From Anaerolineales bacterium (GTDB taxonomy: Bacteria; Chloroflexota; Anaerolineae; Anaerolineales; Villigracilaceae): DNA of 64,000 bases. The DNA lies in contig JAHDWB010000001.1 of NCBI GenBank assembly GCA_023382595.1, positions 186,001 to 250,000 of the forward strand, in the 5' to 3' direction. The position numbers were made by a program, and so were the translations under genes. Of the stretch, positions 1-8,527 are shown piece by piece. Every line of letters begins with the position of its first letter. The stretch's first letter is position 1. The notes below the pieces were generated by a model. That model saw nothing but the letters and a program-made list of their open reading frames with translations, had not been told where the DNA came from and ran no database searches.

Positions 1-282
1 CCGCGCCCCGCGGCGCAGGCTTTGCTGGCGGGCAAACGTCCCGACCTGCTGATCCTCGACATCAACATGCCCGAAGTGACCGGGCTGGACATGCTCGAGT
101 TCCTGCGCCGCCGCAAGGAATGGAAGAACCTGCCGATCATCATGCTTTCCTCGGAAGCCGCGGATGTGATGGTGGATAAGGCACTGAAGCTCGGCGCAGA
201 CGGGTACGTGATGAAGCCTGTTACAATCGAGGAACTCGAAAAGGCAATGTCGCAGGCGTTTTATAAACATATTATGAAGTGA
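1..282 (+). CDS. Response regulator receiver domain protein (3' part)
   Basis: The reading frame is open to the left edge, so only the last 93 codons are visible. The fragment has the second half of a CheY-like receiver fold: the phospho-acceptor Asp in the LILDINMP strand-loop, the switch Ser in IIMLSSE, and the conserved Lys-Pro of YVMKPV. The protein ends shortly after the last helix, so no output domain follows the receiver; an N-terminal domain cannot be excluded. It is probably a single-domain regulator acting by protein contact, like the complete one at 57799-58185. A small membrane protein gene follows after 7 bases. Confidence 0.85.
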   Translation, partial: PRPAAQALLAGKRPDLLILDINMPEVTGLDMLEFLRRRKEWKNLPIIMLSSEAADVMVDKALKLGADGYVMKPVTIEELEKAMSQAFYKHIMK

Positions 283-289
283 GAGTACG

Positions 290-439
290 ATGGCTGGAAA
301 AGGAAAAAAGAACAATAAACAAGCGAAGAATACCGAGAACAGCGCTCCGCAGCAGAACCGCGCGGCGCAATGGCTGTTCGCCATCTTTGCCCTGCTCATC
401 ATCGTTTCGATGGTGCTTTCGGCAATCGCAAGCTACTAA
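290..439 (+). CDS. Small single-span membrane protein (49 aa)
   Basis: This short frame starts at ATG 290 behind a GAGAG Shine-Dalgarno-like sequence, 7 bases after the response regulator stop, so the two are probably cotranscribed. The first 29 residues are strongly basic and polar (many Lys, Asn and Gln). They are followed by one hydrophobic helix, about residues 30-47, reading WLFAIFALLIIVSMVLSAIA. The layout is that of a small N-in anchored peptide. I do not recognise a family. Tight spacing to the upstream gene and the terminator directly downstream support it as a real gene. Confidence 0.55.
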   Translation: MAGKGKKNNKQAKNTENSAPQQNRAAQWLFAIFALLIIVSMVLSAIASY

Positions 440-453
440 CATCCTGCAACTGG

Positions 454-459
454 TATAAT
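454..459 (+). promoter_or_regulatory. TATAAT -10 element upstream of prfA
   Basis: A perfect TATAAT lies 90 bases before prfA. No convincing -35 hexamer is visible at 16-18 bases. The likely transcript start is just before the GC-rich hairpin at 465-485, so that hairpin could be both the terminator of the upstream pair and a 5' structure of the prfA mRNA. Confidence 0.45.
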
Positions 460-464
460 CCCGC

Positions 465-492
465 GCGCGGCTCCTTCAGCCGCGCTTTAATT
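465..492 (+). terminator. Rho-independent terminator after the small membrane protein gene
   Basis: An 8-bp perfect stem GCGCGGCT/AGCCGCGC with a 5-base loop is followed by TTTAATT. It sits 25 bases after the stop codon of the small membrane protein gene. Confidence 0.6.
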
Positions 493-549
493 CGTGAGAA
501 TGCCATTGCGATGAAGAAATTTCCCCTCGCAAAGGCATGAGGAATCCAT

Positions 550-1623
550 ATGCTCGACAAATTACTGGCAATCGAAGAAAAATTCGAACAACTCGGCAGC
601 GAACTGCTCGAAGTTGGAAATGATTACAAACGCGCCGCCGAGATCAACAAAGAACGCGTTGACCTGGAGCCGCTGGTCGAGAAGGCGAAGGAATATCGTC
701 AGGCTGTGAAAAGCCTGGAGGAAGCAAAGCATATCCTCTTCAACGAAAATGACGCGGAGTTGATCGCACTCGCCAAAGCGGACATCGACGACCTCGAACC
801 GAAGATCGAAACGCTGGAAAAGGTCATCAAAGGCATGCTCGTGCCGAAAGACCCGCGCGATGACAGAAATGTCATTGTGGAAATTCGCGCCGGCGCAGGC
901 GGTGACGAAGCCGCCATCTTCGCCGCTGACCTGTTCCGCATGTACACGCGCTATGCCGAAGATAAAAAGTGGAAGACCGAGATACTCTCTGAAAATGCAA
1001 TTGGCGTGGGCGGCTACAAGGAAGTCATCTTTGAAGTCAAAGGCAAAGCGTACTCGAAATTGAAATACGAATCGGGTGTGCACCGCGTCCAGCGCGTGCC
1101 CGCCACTGAGTCACAGGGACGCATCCACACCTCCACTGCCACAGTCGCCGTGATGGCGGAAGTGGATGAAGTCGAAGTGGATATTCCCGAAAGCGACATC
1201 GAAGTTGAGGTCTATCGCTCTTCGGGCGCGGGCGGACAGAACGTGCAGAAGAATTCCACCGCCGTACGTCTGTATCACAAGCCCACAGGCATGATCGTCA
1301 CCTGTCAGGACGAACGTTCACAATTACAGAACAAACTCCGCGCCTTGAGCATTCTGCGCGCACGCTTGTACGAGATCGAAGTGGCAAAACAGCAAGCCGA
1401 AGAGGAAGCCAAGCGCCGTTCACAAGTCGGCTCGGGTGATCGCTCCGAAAAAATCCGCACCTACAACTACCCACAAAACCGCGTCACCGATCACCGCGTG
1501 GGCTATTCCAGTTACAACCTGCCCGCCGTGATGGACGGCGACATCGACCAGTTCATCGACGAACTCTACACCCAGGACGAAGCAGGCAAACTCGCCGCCA
1601 CTGGCATAGACGATGATGAATAA
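550..1623 (+). CDS. prfA: Peptide chain release factor 1
   Basis: Class I release factor that recognises UAA and UAG in the ribosomal A site and triggers peptide release. At 357 residues it has normal RF1 length. The GGQ motif that enters the peptidyl-transferase centre is at residues 228-230 in SGAGGQNVQ. The stop-codon-reading PxT motif is PAT at 184-186, which distinguishes RF1 from RF2. The start is ATG 550, preceded by a GAGGAA ribosome site. The Gln of GGQ is the usual target of PrmC, whose gene lies 3 kb downstream on the same strand, separated by two transporter genes. Confidence 0.97.
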   Translation: MLDKLLAIEEKFEQLGSELLEVGNDYKRAAEINKERVDLEPLVEKAKEYRQAVKSLEEAKHILFNENDAELIALAKADIDDLEPKIETLEKVIKGMLVPKDPRDDRNVIVEIRAGAGGDEAAIFAADLFRMYTRYAEDKKWKTEILSENAIGVGGYKEVIFEVKGKAYSKLKYESGVHRVQRVPATESQGRIHTSTATVAVMAEVDEVEVDIPESDIEVEVYRSSGAGGQNVQKNSTAVRLYHKPTGMIVTCQDERSQLQNKLRALSILRARLYEIEVAKQQAEEEAKRRSQVGSGDRSEKIRTYNYPQNRVTDHRVGYSSYNLPAVMDGDIDQFIDELYTQDEAGKLAATGIDDDE

Positions 1624-1630
1624 TTCGGGG

Positions 1631-1659
1631 AAAGGCGCGGCAACGTGCCTTTTTATTTT
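1631..1659 (+). terminator. Rho-independent terminator after prfA
   Basis: AAAGGCGC pairs with GTGCCTTT (8 bp, one G-U) around a 6-base loop and is followed by TTATTTTA. It starts 7 bases after the prfA stop and overlaps a possible GTG start (1645) of the next gene, which favours the ATG at 1660 as the start of that gene. Confidence 0.7.
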
Positions 1660-3804
1660 ATGAACAAAAAACTTGCCTTCGGAATTTTGTCCATTCTGCT
1701 TGTCGCCGCCCTCGCATGGACGCTGCGGATGCGAGCCGTCTCCATGCTGCCGATTGACTTTGACGAAGACGACTACATGCGCGCGGGACAGGAATACGCG
1801 CATCTGATCCGGACTTCGGACTGGTCCGGTTTTCTCGAAACGAATTACCGCCCCGAACATCCCCCGCTGGCAAAGATCACCTACGGAATTCTCTTCTCGT
1901 TTTATCCTGAAGCCCCTCTCGTCCCAGACATCTCGATCACGGATGCGCCCGCCTCCTCCCTGCCCGACGACCTGTTACAGGCAGGACGCACCCAATCCGC
2001 CGTCTTCGGCACGCTGACCACCATCCTGCTCGCCATCGTCAACCCGCTGGGCGGATTATTGCTCGCCGTCCACACGTTCACCATCAAGTACACCAGCCAG
2101 GTCATGCTGGATGCGCTTTCCGCGTTCCTGAGCCTGAGCGTGATCCTGGCGTACGCGCACTTCAGGAAGAAAAATCAAAACGGCTGGTTCATCGCTTCGG
2201 CAATCCTGCTCGGTCTCGCCGCGGACTCAAAGTACCTGCACGGCACGGTCGGTCTCGCCATCGTCGCGGACTGGCTGATCGTCAATAAAGAATCCGTCTC
2301 TTTCAAAAAACTAAAAACGTTTCTGCCCATCCTTGGCTGGGGCGTGTTGTCGCTGCTGGTGTTCTTCGCTTTCAATCCCTATCTCTGGGCTGACCCCATC
2401 GGGCGTTTGCAGGAATCCTTCAACGCAGTGACCGTCACCACCACCAATGCGAACGTGGAAAACGCAGGCTATCCGCTCTGGCAGCAACTCAACTGGCTGA
2501 CCATGTCCGTGCCGTGGCATAACAATCCGCGTGTGTTCGTCGTCATGCTGGATACGCTCATCGCGTTCCTTGCAATCATCGGCTTCAAACGCATGTGGGA
2601 ACGTCACCGCATTTTCGCGCTCTGGCTGGCAATCGATATGTTCATCCTTCTCGTTTGGCGCACGAAATGGCCCCAATACCTGCTGATCATCACCGCGCCG
2701 TTGTGTCTCTCTGCTGCGGAAGGGATCATCCTGATCTGGAAACAAACGCTCGAAGCGTGGAGAAACCGTCAGAAAACAAGGGCAGTTTACAGGAAGACAG
2801 AGACGCGTCGCGCCATCCCGTGGCTGGTTCCCGGACTTATCGCCTTCCTCCTGCTGACGATCTTCCCGCTCATCTTCCAGTTCGGCGTTTCGATGACGGA
2901 TTTCAACTCATCCTCCATCCGCGATGGATTCAGCGGCGGAATCGGGCGCGCGATATGGGAAGGCATCACGGGGCAGACCGAAACATCTCAACTGGAAGTG
3001 GATGGCGGACGTTCTAATCGAGTGCGCTACACGGGCTTGGGAAGTTACCCGGCTGTGTTCAACTTCATCACAGCGGGACGCGGCGATGGAAGTAATATCC
3101 TGTTCTTCAACGTGATGTGGACGATCCTTTCTGTGGCATTGCAGGGCGGGCTGGGACTCGCCGGTGCAATGTTGTTGTGGCAGAAAGGCGTACGGCTGGC
3201 GAAATTCTGGCAGGCGCTGTTCATCCTGCCGTGGGCGATCCCCGAAATGATCGGCGCGATCATGTGGCTTAACGTCGTGCAAAGGGAATGGGGCTGGCTG
3301 TATCTCGCCGCCCAAAAATACGGCGCGGATTCCATCTTCGGTGCGCTGGTCAACGGACTTGAGACCAGTGCCAGCGCATGGCTGCTTATCTTCCTTATTC
3401 CCGCTGTCTGGTACGGTTTCCCGTTCATGATGCTGGCTTCGAGCGTGGGGCTCAAGCTGATACCAAAAGATGTGTACGATGCCTCCGCCATGGACGGCGC
3501 AAACCCATTGCAGACCTTCCGCTTCATCACCCTGCCGTTGTTGATGCCGCTGCTTCTGCCCGCCATCATCGTACGCGGCATCTTCGCGTTCAACCAGTTC
3601 TATCTCTTTCAGGCGTTTTACTACCCTGATGCAACACTCGCCACACTCTCCTATAACATCTTCAACCCATCGGGCGGATTTGGCGCCAGCGGACAGTTCG
3701 GCGCATCTGCGGTCATCAATATCATCACGGTGCTGATCCTGGTCGTGTTCGTCGCCGTTTTCAACCGCTGGAGCAAGGCAGGCGAAGGAGTGGAGTATGC
3801 GTAA
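1660..3804 (+). CDS. GT39-like membrane glycosyltransferase fused to a MalF-type ABC permease
   Basis: One uninterrupted frame of 714 codons carries two membrane modules. Residues 1-370 look like a PMT/ArnT-type (GT39/GT83) glycosyltransferase: an acidic FDEDDY loop at 34-39 after the first helix, EHPPLAK at 66-72, many membrane helices, and a KWPQY segment near 336-340. Residues from about 385 are a MalF-type binding-protein-dependent sugar permease, with a large periplasmic loop and the EAA cytoplasmic loop (DASAMDGANP) near 605-615, which contacts the ATPase. The frame overlaps the following MalG-type gene by 8 bases. ATG 1660 was chosen over GTG 1645, which lies inside the prfA terminator. 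No ATPase or binding protein is nearby. What the fused enzyme does with transport is unknown. A fusion through assembly error is possible, but no frame break is visible. Confidence 0.75.
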   Translation: MNKKLAFGILSILLVAALAWTLRMRAVSMLPIDFDEDDYMRAGQEYAHLIRTSDWSGFLETNYRPEHPPLAKITYGILFSFYPEAPLVPDISITDAPASSLPDDLLQAGRTQSAVFGTLTTILLAIVNPLGGLLLAVHTFTIKYTSQVMLDALSAFLSLSVILAYAHFRKKNQNGWFIASAILLGLAADSKYLHGTVGLAIVADWLIVNKESVSFKKLKTFLPILGWGVLSLLVFFAFNPYLWADPIGRLQESFNAVTVTTTNANVENAGYPLWQQLNWLTMSVPWHNNPRVFVVMLDTLIAFLAIIGFKRMWERHRIFALWLAIDMFILLVWRTKWPQYLLIITAPLCLSAAEGIILIWKQTLEAWRNRQKTRAVYRKTETRRAIPWLVPGLIAFLLLTIFPLIFQFGVSMTDFNSSSIRDGFSGGIGRAIWEGITGQTETSQLEVDGGRSNRVRYTGLGSYPAVFNFITAGRGDGSNILFFNVMWTILSVALQGGLGLAGAMLLWQKGVRLAKFWQALFILPWAIPEMIGAIMWLNVVQREWGWLYLAAQKYGADSIFGALVNGLETSASAWLLIFLIPAVWYGFPFMMLASSVGLKLIPKDVYDASAMDGANPLQTFRFITLPLLMPLLLPAIIVRGIFAFNQFYLFQAFYYPDATLATLSYNIFNPSGGFGASGQFGASAVINIITVLILVVFVAVFNRWSKAGEGVEYA

Positions 3805-4651
3805 CATTTCAGTCTTGAGACAGGCATTCACCCAACTGGCGCTGACGGTGATTGGATTCTTCGTCATCCTGCCGATCTGGGGCATGATTCGCCTCGCCTT
3901 CGACGGCTCCCTGCGCGGACGCCCGACCGAATTCCTGCTCCTGCCGAAGGAATGGTCGTTCACGGCGTTCCTACAAGTGCTGGATAAACCTTATCAATCT
4001 GTAAATTTCTCCACACTGCTTACCAACAGCATAATCGTCTCCCTCGGCGCTGCGATCATCGCTGTCCTTCTGGGTGTGAGTCTCGCCTACGCGTTCGCGC
4101 GCTTTCGCTTTCCCAGCCGCCAGCAGGGATTGTTCGCCATCCTGCTGACGGCTTTCCTGCCGCCCGTCGCCTTCATGACGCCGCTCTACATTCTGCTCAG
4201 CATGTTGCAGATCCGCACCACACTGTTCGCGCTGGTCATCGTCTATGCCGCGTTTGCCATGCCGTTCTGCATTTGGAACATGCGCGCCGCATTCCAAGCC
4301 ATCCCAAAGGAAGTGGAAGAAGCCGCCTTCCTCGACGGCGCGGGAGATTTGGGCACGTTCGTCAACATCACCCTGCCGCTCGCACTGCCATCCATTGCCG
4401 TGGCAGCGTTGATCGCCTTCCTGATGGCATATTCCGAATTCGCTCTCGGCTGGCTCTTCGTCGATAAAGCGGATAATGTCACACTTGCCATGTCCATTTA
4501 CGCCATCATCCAATCGCAATATTCGGGCGGCGCGCAGCCGTGGAGCTACCTCGGCTCGCTCGCCATCATCATGTCCATCCCAGTTGTGGTCATCTTCCTT
4601 ATCTTACAGCGCACCCTGCTCGAGCGCATGATGTTCGGATCGGTCGAATGA
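3797..4651 (+). CDS. MalG-type ABC sugar transporter permease
   Basis: Inner-membrane permease of the carbohydrate-uptake-1 type, 284 residues, with six predicted helices. The EAA loop reads EVEEAAFLDGAGDLGTF near residues 171-187 and is followed by the conserved LPLALP. It starts 8 bases inside the MalF-type fusion gene, so the two should form a heterodimeric channel. A periplasmic binding protein and an ATPase are required but are not encoded in the window. Its stop overlaps the prmC start as ATGA, placing a transporter and a translation enzyme in one transcription unit. Confidence 0.9.
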   Translation: MRNISVLRQAFTQLALTVIGFFVILPIWGMIRLAFDGSLRGRPTEFLLLPKEWSFTAFLQVLDKPYQSVNFSTLLTNSIIVSLGAAIIAVLLGVSLAYAFARFRFPSRQQGLFAILLTAFLPPVAFMTPLYILLSMLQIRTTLFALVIVYAAFAMPFCIWNMRAAFQAIPKEVEEAAFLDGAGDLGTFVNITLPLALPSIAVAALIAFLMAYSEFALGWLFVDKADNVTLAMSIYAIIQSQYSGGAQPWSYLGSLAIIMSIPVVVIFLILQRTLLERMMFGSVE

Positions 4652-5499
4652 ACGTCGGAGAACTCATCAAAGCCTTTTTGGAAGAATATCAAAGCGAAAC
4701 GCCTGAACTGGATGTGCAACTCCTGCTCGCACATGTGACAGGACAGACGCGCACATGGCTGTTCGCACACCTCGATGCGCCTCTGACGCCATCCCAACTT
4801 GATTCAGCACAGGAAGCCTTCGCCCAACTCCAGGCAGGGACTCCGCTGCCGTACATCCTCGGTCGCTGGGAATTCTATGGTCTCGACCTCGACATCACCC
4901 CGGATGTATTGATCCCGAGACCGGAAACAGAACTACTGGTGGAAAAAGCCATTAAATGGCTGTCAAATTCCCCCGAAAGAAGAACCGTCGCCGACATTGG
5001 CACAGGCTCCGGCGCGATCGCCATCGCGATTGCCATGCACGTCCCCGGCGTGCGCATCCTTGCCACCGATATTTCCTATAACGCGCTCAAAGTCGCCAGA
5101 CACAATGCGGAAAAATTCCACGTCCACCACCGCATTGACTTCCTGCAATGTGACCTGCTCCCGCAGCACATTGACCCGCTCCCCACCGAGAGCCACTTCG
5201 ACCTGATCTGCGCCAACCTGCCCTATATCCCAACCGAAACCCTGCACGGGCTTCCCATCTATGAACAGGAACCAACGCTGGCTCTCGATGGCGGCGCGGA
5301 CGGTCTCAATGTGGTCCGCCGCCTGCTCCAACTCGCCCCCGACTGGCTTGCGCCGAACGGCATGATGCTGCTTGAGATCGAAGCCACGCAGGGCACAAAA
5401 GCCCTCAGCCTCGCCTATGACTCGTTCGAAGAAGTCAGACTCCAACTGCATCAAGATCTCGCCGGTCATAATCGCATCCTGGAGATCGTCCTGCCATGA
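4648..5499 (+). CDS. prmC: Release factor glutamine methyltransferase
   Basis: Uses S-adenosylmethionine to N5-methylate the Gln of the GGQ motif in release factors. At 283 residues it has family length. It has the N-terminal helical domain, the RPETE signature at 91-95, the SAM-binding DIGTGSG at 116-122, and the substrate-glutamine motif at 190-193, here NLPY rather than the more common NPPY. The start is ATG 4648, overlapping the upstream stop; a longer frame from 4540 only reads back through the permease gene. It overlaps tsaC by 4 bases. Confidence 0.95.
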   Translation: MNVGELIKAFLEEYQSETPELDVQLLLAHVTGQTRTWLFAHLDAPLTPSQLDSAQEAFAQLQAGTPLPYILGRWEFYGLDLDITPDVLIPRPETELLVEKAIKWLSNSPERRTVADIGTGSGAIAIAIAMHVPGVRILATDISYNALKVARHNAEKFHVHHRIDFLQCDLLPQHIDPLPTESHFDLICANLPYIPTETLHGLPIYEQEPTLALDGGADGLNVVRRLLQLAPDWLAPNGMMLLEIEATQGTKALSLAYDSFEEVRLQLHQDLAGHNRILEIVLP

Positions 5500-6104
5500 A
5501 GACGCGAATTCTCCCAGCCAGCCAGATCCAAGCCGCGCTTGAAATCCTGCAAACCGGCGGAATCGTCGCCTTCCCCACCGACACCGTTTACGGCGTCGGC
5601 GCGCTCGCCTTCGACAACGCCGCCATCGAAAGCATCTACACAGCAAAGGACCGCCCTGGCGAAAAAGCGATTCCCGTTTTGATCGGGGACTTGAGCGACC
5701 TCGAAAAAGTAGCGAATAACATCCCGGATATGGCTCTCCGTTTTGCCGCCCGCTTCTGGCCCGGACCTTTGACCTGCATCGTCCCAAAAAAGCAGACTCT
5801 CCCTCCAGCCGTCTCTGCCACTTCCACCGTCGCAGTCCGCATCCCCGACCATCCCGATGCGCGCGCCCTGTTGCGCGCCGCCGGACCGATGGCAGTCACT
5901 TCCGCAAATATTTCGAGACAGCCAAGCCCGTCCACTGCGCAGGAGGTCTACGAGCAACTCAACGGGCGCATTCCGCTCATCCTCGATGGCGGCAAAACAC
6001 CCGGCGGAGTCCCGTCCACACTGGTGGATTGCACAGGTGATGAACCTGTCATCCTGCGTGAAGGTCCGATCTCATTGGATGAATTGCGATCTTTGCTGGT
6101 TTAA
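5496..6104 (+). CDS. tsaC: L-threonylcarbamoyladenylate synthase (Sua5/YrdC/YwlC family)
   Basis: Makes threonylcarbamoyl-AMP from threonine, bicarbonate and ATP, the first step of the t6A modification of ANN-reading tRNAs. The 202 residues are a single YrdC domain: GGIVAFPTDTVYGVG near residues 15-29, a KDRPGEKAIPVLI segment that binds the substrate phosphate, and SANISRQPSP near 134-143. It lacks the C-terminal Sua5 extension. It overlaps prmC by 4 bases and is convergent with tsaD, which completes the same modification. Confidence 0.95.
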   Translation: MKTRILPASQIQAALEILQTGGIVAFPTDTVYGVGALAFDNAAIESIYTAKDRPGEKAIPVLIGDLSDLEKVANNIPDMALRFAARFWPGPLTCIVPKKQTLPPAVSATSTVAVRIPDHPDARALLRAAGPMAVTSANISRQPSPSTAQEVYEQLNGRIPLILDGGKTPGGVPSTLVDCTGDEPVILREGPISLDELRSLLV

Positions 6105-6154
6105 ACTCTTATCCCCCGCTTAATTATGTTTCAGGTCACATTTAACTGCCGGAA

Positions 6155-6160
6155 TATAAT
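6155..6160 (+). promoter_or_regulatory. Possible -10 element in the tsaC-tsaD gap
   Basis: A perfect TATAAT sits between two convergent genes, about 27 bases before a strong terminator. No good -35 is visible. It could be chance or could drive a very short RNA. Confidence 0.2.
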
Positions 6161-6181
6161 GAAGGTTGCATTCTCCTGATT

Positions 6182-6225
6182 ACTCCCCATTCGGCTCGGG
6201 CAAGCCGCTGGGGAGTGATTTTTTT
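6182..6225 (+). terminator. Rho-independent terminator after tsaC
   Basis: ACTCCCCA pairs with TGGGGAGT, with a second internal stem CGGCT/AGCCG, followed by GATTTTTTT. The T run overlaps the last bases of the convergent tsaD gene. Confidence 0.85.
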
Positions 6226-7252
6226 ACGACAATGCCCAAGTCGGCTGGGCATCGATCTCCAGACCAGAAACATGTCCCAATGCATAACGATAATAACCCG
6301 CCGCCGCGATCATGGCGGCGTTATCCGTGCAAAGGGAGAACGGGGGAATACGAACGGGAAACTCATCCTGTGATTTGAAAGTCTGCCGCAGAGGGCGGTT
6401 GGCAGAAACGCCACCCGCCACAAGGATCTCTTTCGCACCGAACTCGCGCGCGGCGTTCATCGTCTTTTTGAACAATACGTCGATCACCGCTTGCTGGAAG
6501 GAAGCCGCCAAGTCATGGACGGGAATGCCGTTACTGCGCTTTTTCAGTTCCTGCACTTCGTACAGGACGGAGGTCTTCACTCCACTGAAGGAAAAGTTCC
6601 AGGTCCCATCGAGCCAGGCACGGGGGAAGCTGAAGCGGGCTGGGTCACCCTCCTCCGCCGCCTTCTGGACGGAAGGTCCGCCCGGGTAGGGTAATTCCAG
6701 CAGACGCGCCACTTTGTCGAACGCCTCCCCAGCCGCGTCGTCGAGCGTGGAACCGAGGCGTTGATAGGTCAGGTGGTCGGTCATCAGGTTCAGCTCGGTA
6801 TGACCGCCGGAGACGAGCAGAGCCATCAACGGGAATTGCGGCTCAGGCGGGACGGTATCCCCCGCTTCATACACCCACGCCGAATAGACATGCCCTTCGA
6901 GATGATTGACACCGACGAGCGGTTTGTCCAACGCGAGCGCCATGCCCTTCGCCATGTTCATGCCAACGACCAGCGAGCCCGCCAAGCCGGGTCCCTGTGT
7001 GACGGCAATGGCGTCGATATCCTGCATGGTGAGGTGTGCCTTCGCCAGCGCGGACTGTACGACCGGCATGATGCTCAACACATGCTGGCGCGAAGCGACT
7101 TCGGGGAACACGCCGCCATAACGGGCATGGATATCCATTTGCGAGGCAACAACGGATGAAAGCAGGACACGTCCATTTTCAAGAATGGCGCAGGCGGTCT
7201 CATCACAGGAGGTTTCGATGGCAAGGATGCGGGCGGGTTTAAGTTCGGTCAT
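6224..7252 (-). CDS. tsaD: tRNA N6-adenosine threonylcarbamoyltransferase
   Basis: Transfers the threonylcarbamoyl group to A37 of ANN-decoding tRNAs, completing t6A. The 342-residue Kae1/Gcp fold has the iron-binding His pair in HLEGH (His117 and His121), the ETSCDETA phosphate loop near residues 13-20, the SGGHTEL loop and a late CTDNAAM with the metal-binding Asp. The start is ATG 7252, which overlaps the upstream peptidase stop as ATGA; a GTG at 7264 would add only four residues. The partner TsaB and TsaE genes are not in the window. Confidence 0.96.
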   Translation of the reverse strand: MTELKPARILAIETSCDETACAILENGRVLLSSVVASQMDIHARYGGVFPEVASRQHVLSIMPVVQSALAKAHLTMQDIDAIAVTQGPGLAGSLVVGMNMAKGMALALDKPLVGVNHLEGHVYSAWVYEAGDTVPPEPQFPLMALLVSGGHTELNLMTDHLTYQRLGSTLDDAAGEAFDKVARLLELPYPGGPSVQKAAEEGDPARFSFPRAWLDGTWNFSFSGVKTSVLYEVQELKKRSNGIPVHDLAASFQQAVIDVLFKKTMNAAREFGAKEILVAGGVSANRPLRQTFKSQDEFPVRIPPFSLCTDNAAMIAAAGYYRYALGHVSGLEIDAQPTWALS

Positions 7253-8469
7253 TCTTTCTTCCACTTCTTCATCTGCAGGACGAAATCATACGGATAGTCC
7301 GCAAGTTTTTCCACCACGCCGTCGGGGCGCATCCAGAAGGAATCTTCAATGCGGAATCCCATTCCTTTGCCGGGATAGTACAAGCCGGGTTCGATGGTAA
7401 AGACCGTTCCCGGTTTCAGGCGGTTATCTTCCGATGATGTATGCCTGCTCCACGGACGTTCGTGGAGGTTCAAGCCGATGCCATGTCCCAACGAATGGAC
7501 GTATCCCTCGGTCACAACGCCGTCCGTGTGCATCGGGGTATTGTGCCCGTTCTTGTTAAATACATCGCAGACAAATGTTTGATAATCCTTGAAGGCGGCA
7601 TTCATATCGATATTTTCGATCACCTTGTCGTACACATCCCTGACCTCATCGAACATTTTCTGCGCTTCCGGCGCAGCGTATCCCAAACTCCATGTGCGGG
7701 TGAAATCGTAATAATAGCCGCCGCCCGCTTCGGCGGGATAAATGTCAAACACGATCGTTTGCCCCAGCCGCATCAGATCGGCGGGATTGCCCGAGGAGTG
7801 CGGCACGCCCGCATCGCGCCCGATGGCAAAGATGAAACCGGAGGGCAGATCTGCGCCCATTTCGGTCACCCACAAGCGGATCTTCGAGTGAACGTCACCG
7901 ACGGAAAGCGGCGAGCCGTCCTCCTTCAACAGAACTTCATCGTCACGCACATCGCAAGAGGTGAGATACTCGCGGACCTTTTCCACAACAGCGACAGTGA
8001 CCCGACCGACCTTGCGGATGCGCGTCACTTCGCCATCATCCTTGGATTCCATTGCAAACATAAAGAGCGAATCGTCCTGGTTTTCGCCGACGATCTCCAC
8101 TTCGGGAATTTCGGCATAGATCCGCGCAATGATATACAGCGACATCCCCAAGTCCGTATGCCCGAAAACGCCGATGCGCCCGCCGGTGATGCCGCACTCG
8201 TTCAACAGTTCCTTCGGACGTTTCGCAAAATCCTCCATCGCGCCTGTGCGCAGCGGCACAACTTTCAATCCGCTTTTTTCGGCTTCATCGCGCTCCATCG
8301 CATTGCAATACAGGACAGGCGCTCCGCCGCGTTTCTTGATCAAAACAGCTTTATTGACGTGTCCGCCGCCGGTTAAATAATACATGGGCGGATTGTGCTC
8401 CGCGTTTCCCAACACAATGAGCGCATCCAGATTGCGGGCTTGCATGAGGGCATCAAGGTCTGATTTCAT
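7249..8469 (-). CDS. M24 family metallopeptidase (Xaa-Pro aminopeptidase-like)
   Basis: A 406-residue cytoplasmic pita-bread peptidase. The five metal ligands are visible in order: Asp in VFDIYP, Asp in YYDFTRTW, His in HGIGLNLHE, Glu in TIEPGLYY and Glu in FRIEDSFW near the C-terminus. The N-terminal creatinase-like half (from MYYLTGGGHVNKAV) is present. Prolidase or aminopeptidase P activity is likely, but the substrate cannot be told from sequence. The start ATG 8469 has an AAAGGAA ribosome site that lies at the edge of a repeat. It is translationally coupled to tsaD. Confidence 0.9.
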   Translation of the reverse strand: MKSDLDALMQARNLDALIVLGNAEHNPPMYYLTGGGHVNKAVLIKKRGGAPVLYCNAMERDEAEKSGLKVVPLRTGAMEDFAKRPKELLNECGITGGRIGVFGHTDLGMSLYIIARIYAEIPEVEIVGENQDDSLFMFAMESKDDGEVTRIRKVGRVTVAVVEKVREYLTSCDVRDDEVLLKEDGSPLSVGDVHSKIRLWVTEMGADLPSGFIFAIGRDAGVPHSSGNPADLMRLGQTIVFDIYPAEAGGGYYYDFTRTWSLGYAAPEAQKMFDEVRDVYDKVIENIDMNAAFKDYQTFVCDVFNKNGHNTPMHTDGVVTEGYVHSLGHGIGLNLHERPWSRHTSSEDNRLKPGTVFTIEPGLYYPGKGMGFRIEDSFWMRPDGVVEKLADYPYDFVLQMKKWKKE

Positions 8470-8480
8470 TTGGATTCCTT

Positions 8481-8519
8481 TTTAACACGAATGGCCCGAA
8501 TGGGCGAATTTTTCGAATA
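8481..8519 (+). repeat. Left inverted repeat flanking the first GxxExxY gene
   Basis: Contains AACACGAATG and GAATTTTTCGAATA. A matching inverted copy is at 8980-9012. Together they bracket the GxxExxY gene. Confidence 0.5.
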
Positions 8520-8527
8520 TAGCATCT

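Noticed and set aside
1645-1647. GTG start of the glycosyltransferase/permease fusion
   Set aside because: It lies inside the prfA terminator stem. ATG 1660 directly follows the T run.
2908-3963. A 351-codon minus-strand frame
   Set aside because: It lies wholly under the permease genes and has the odd composition of an antisense reading.
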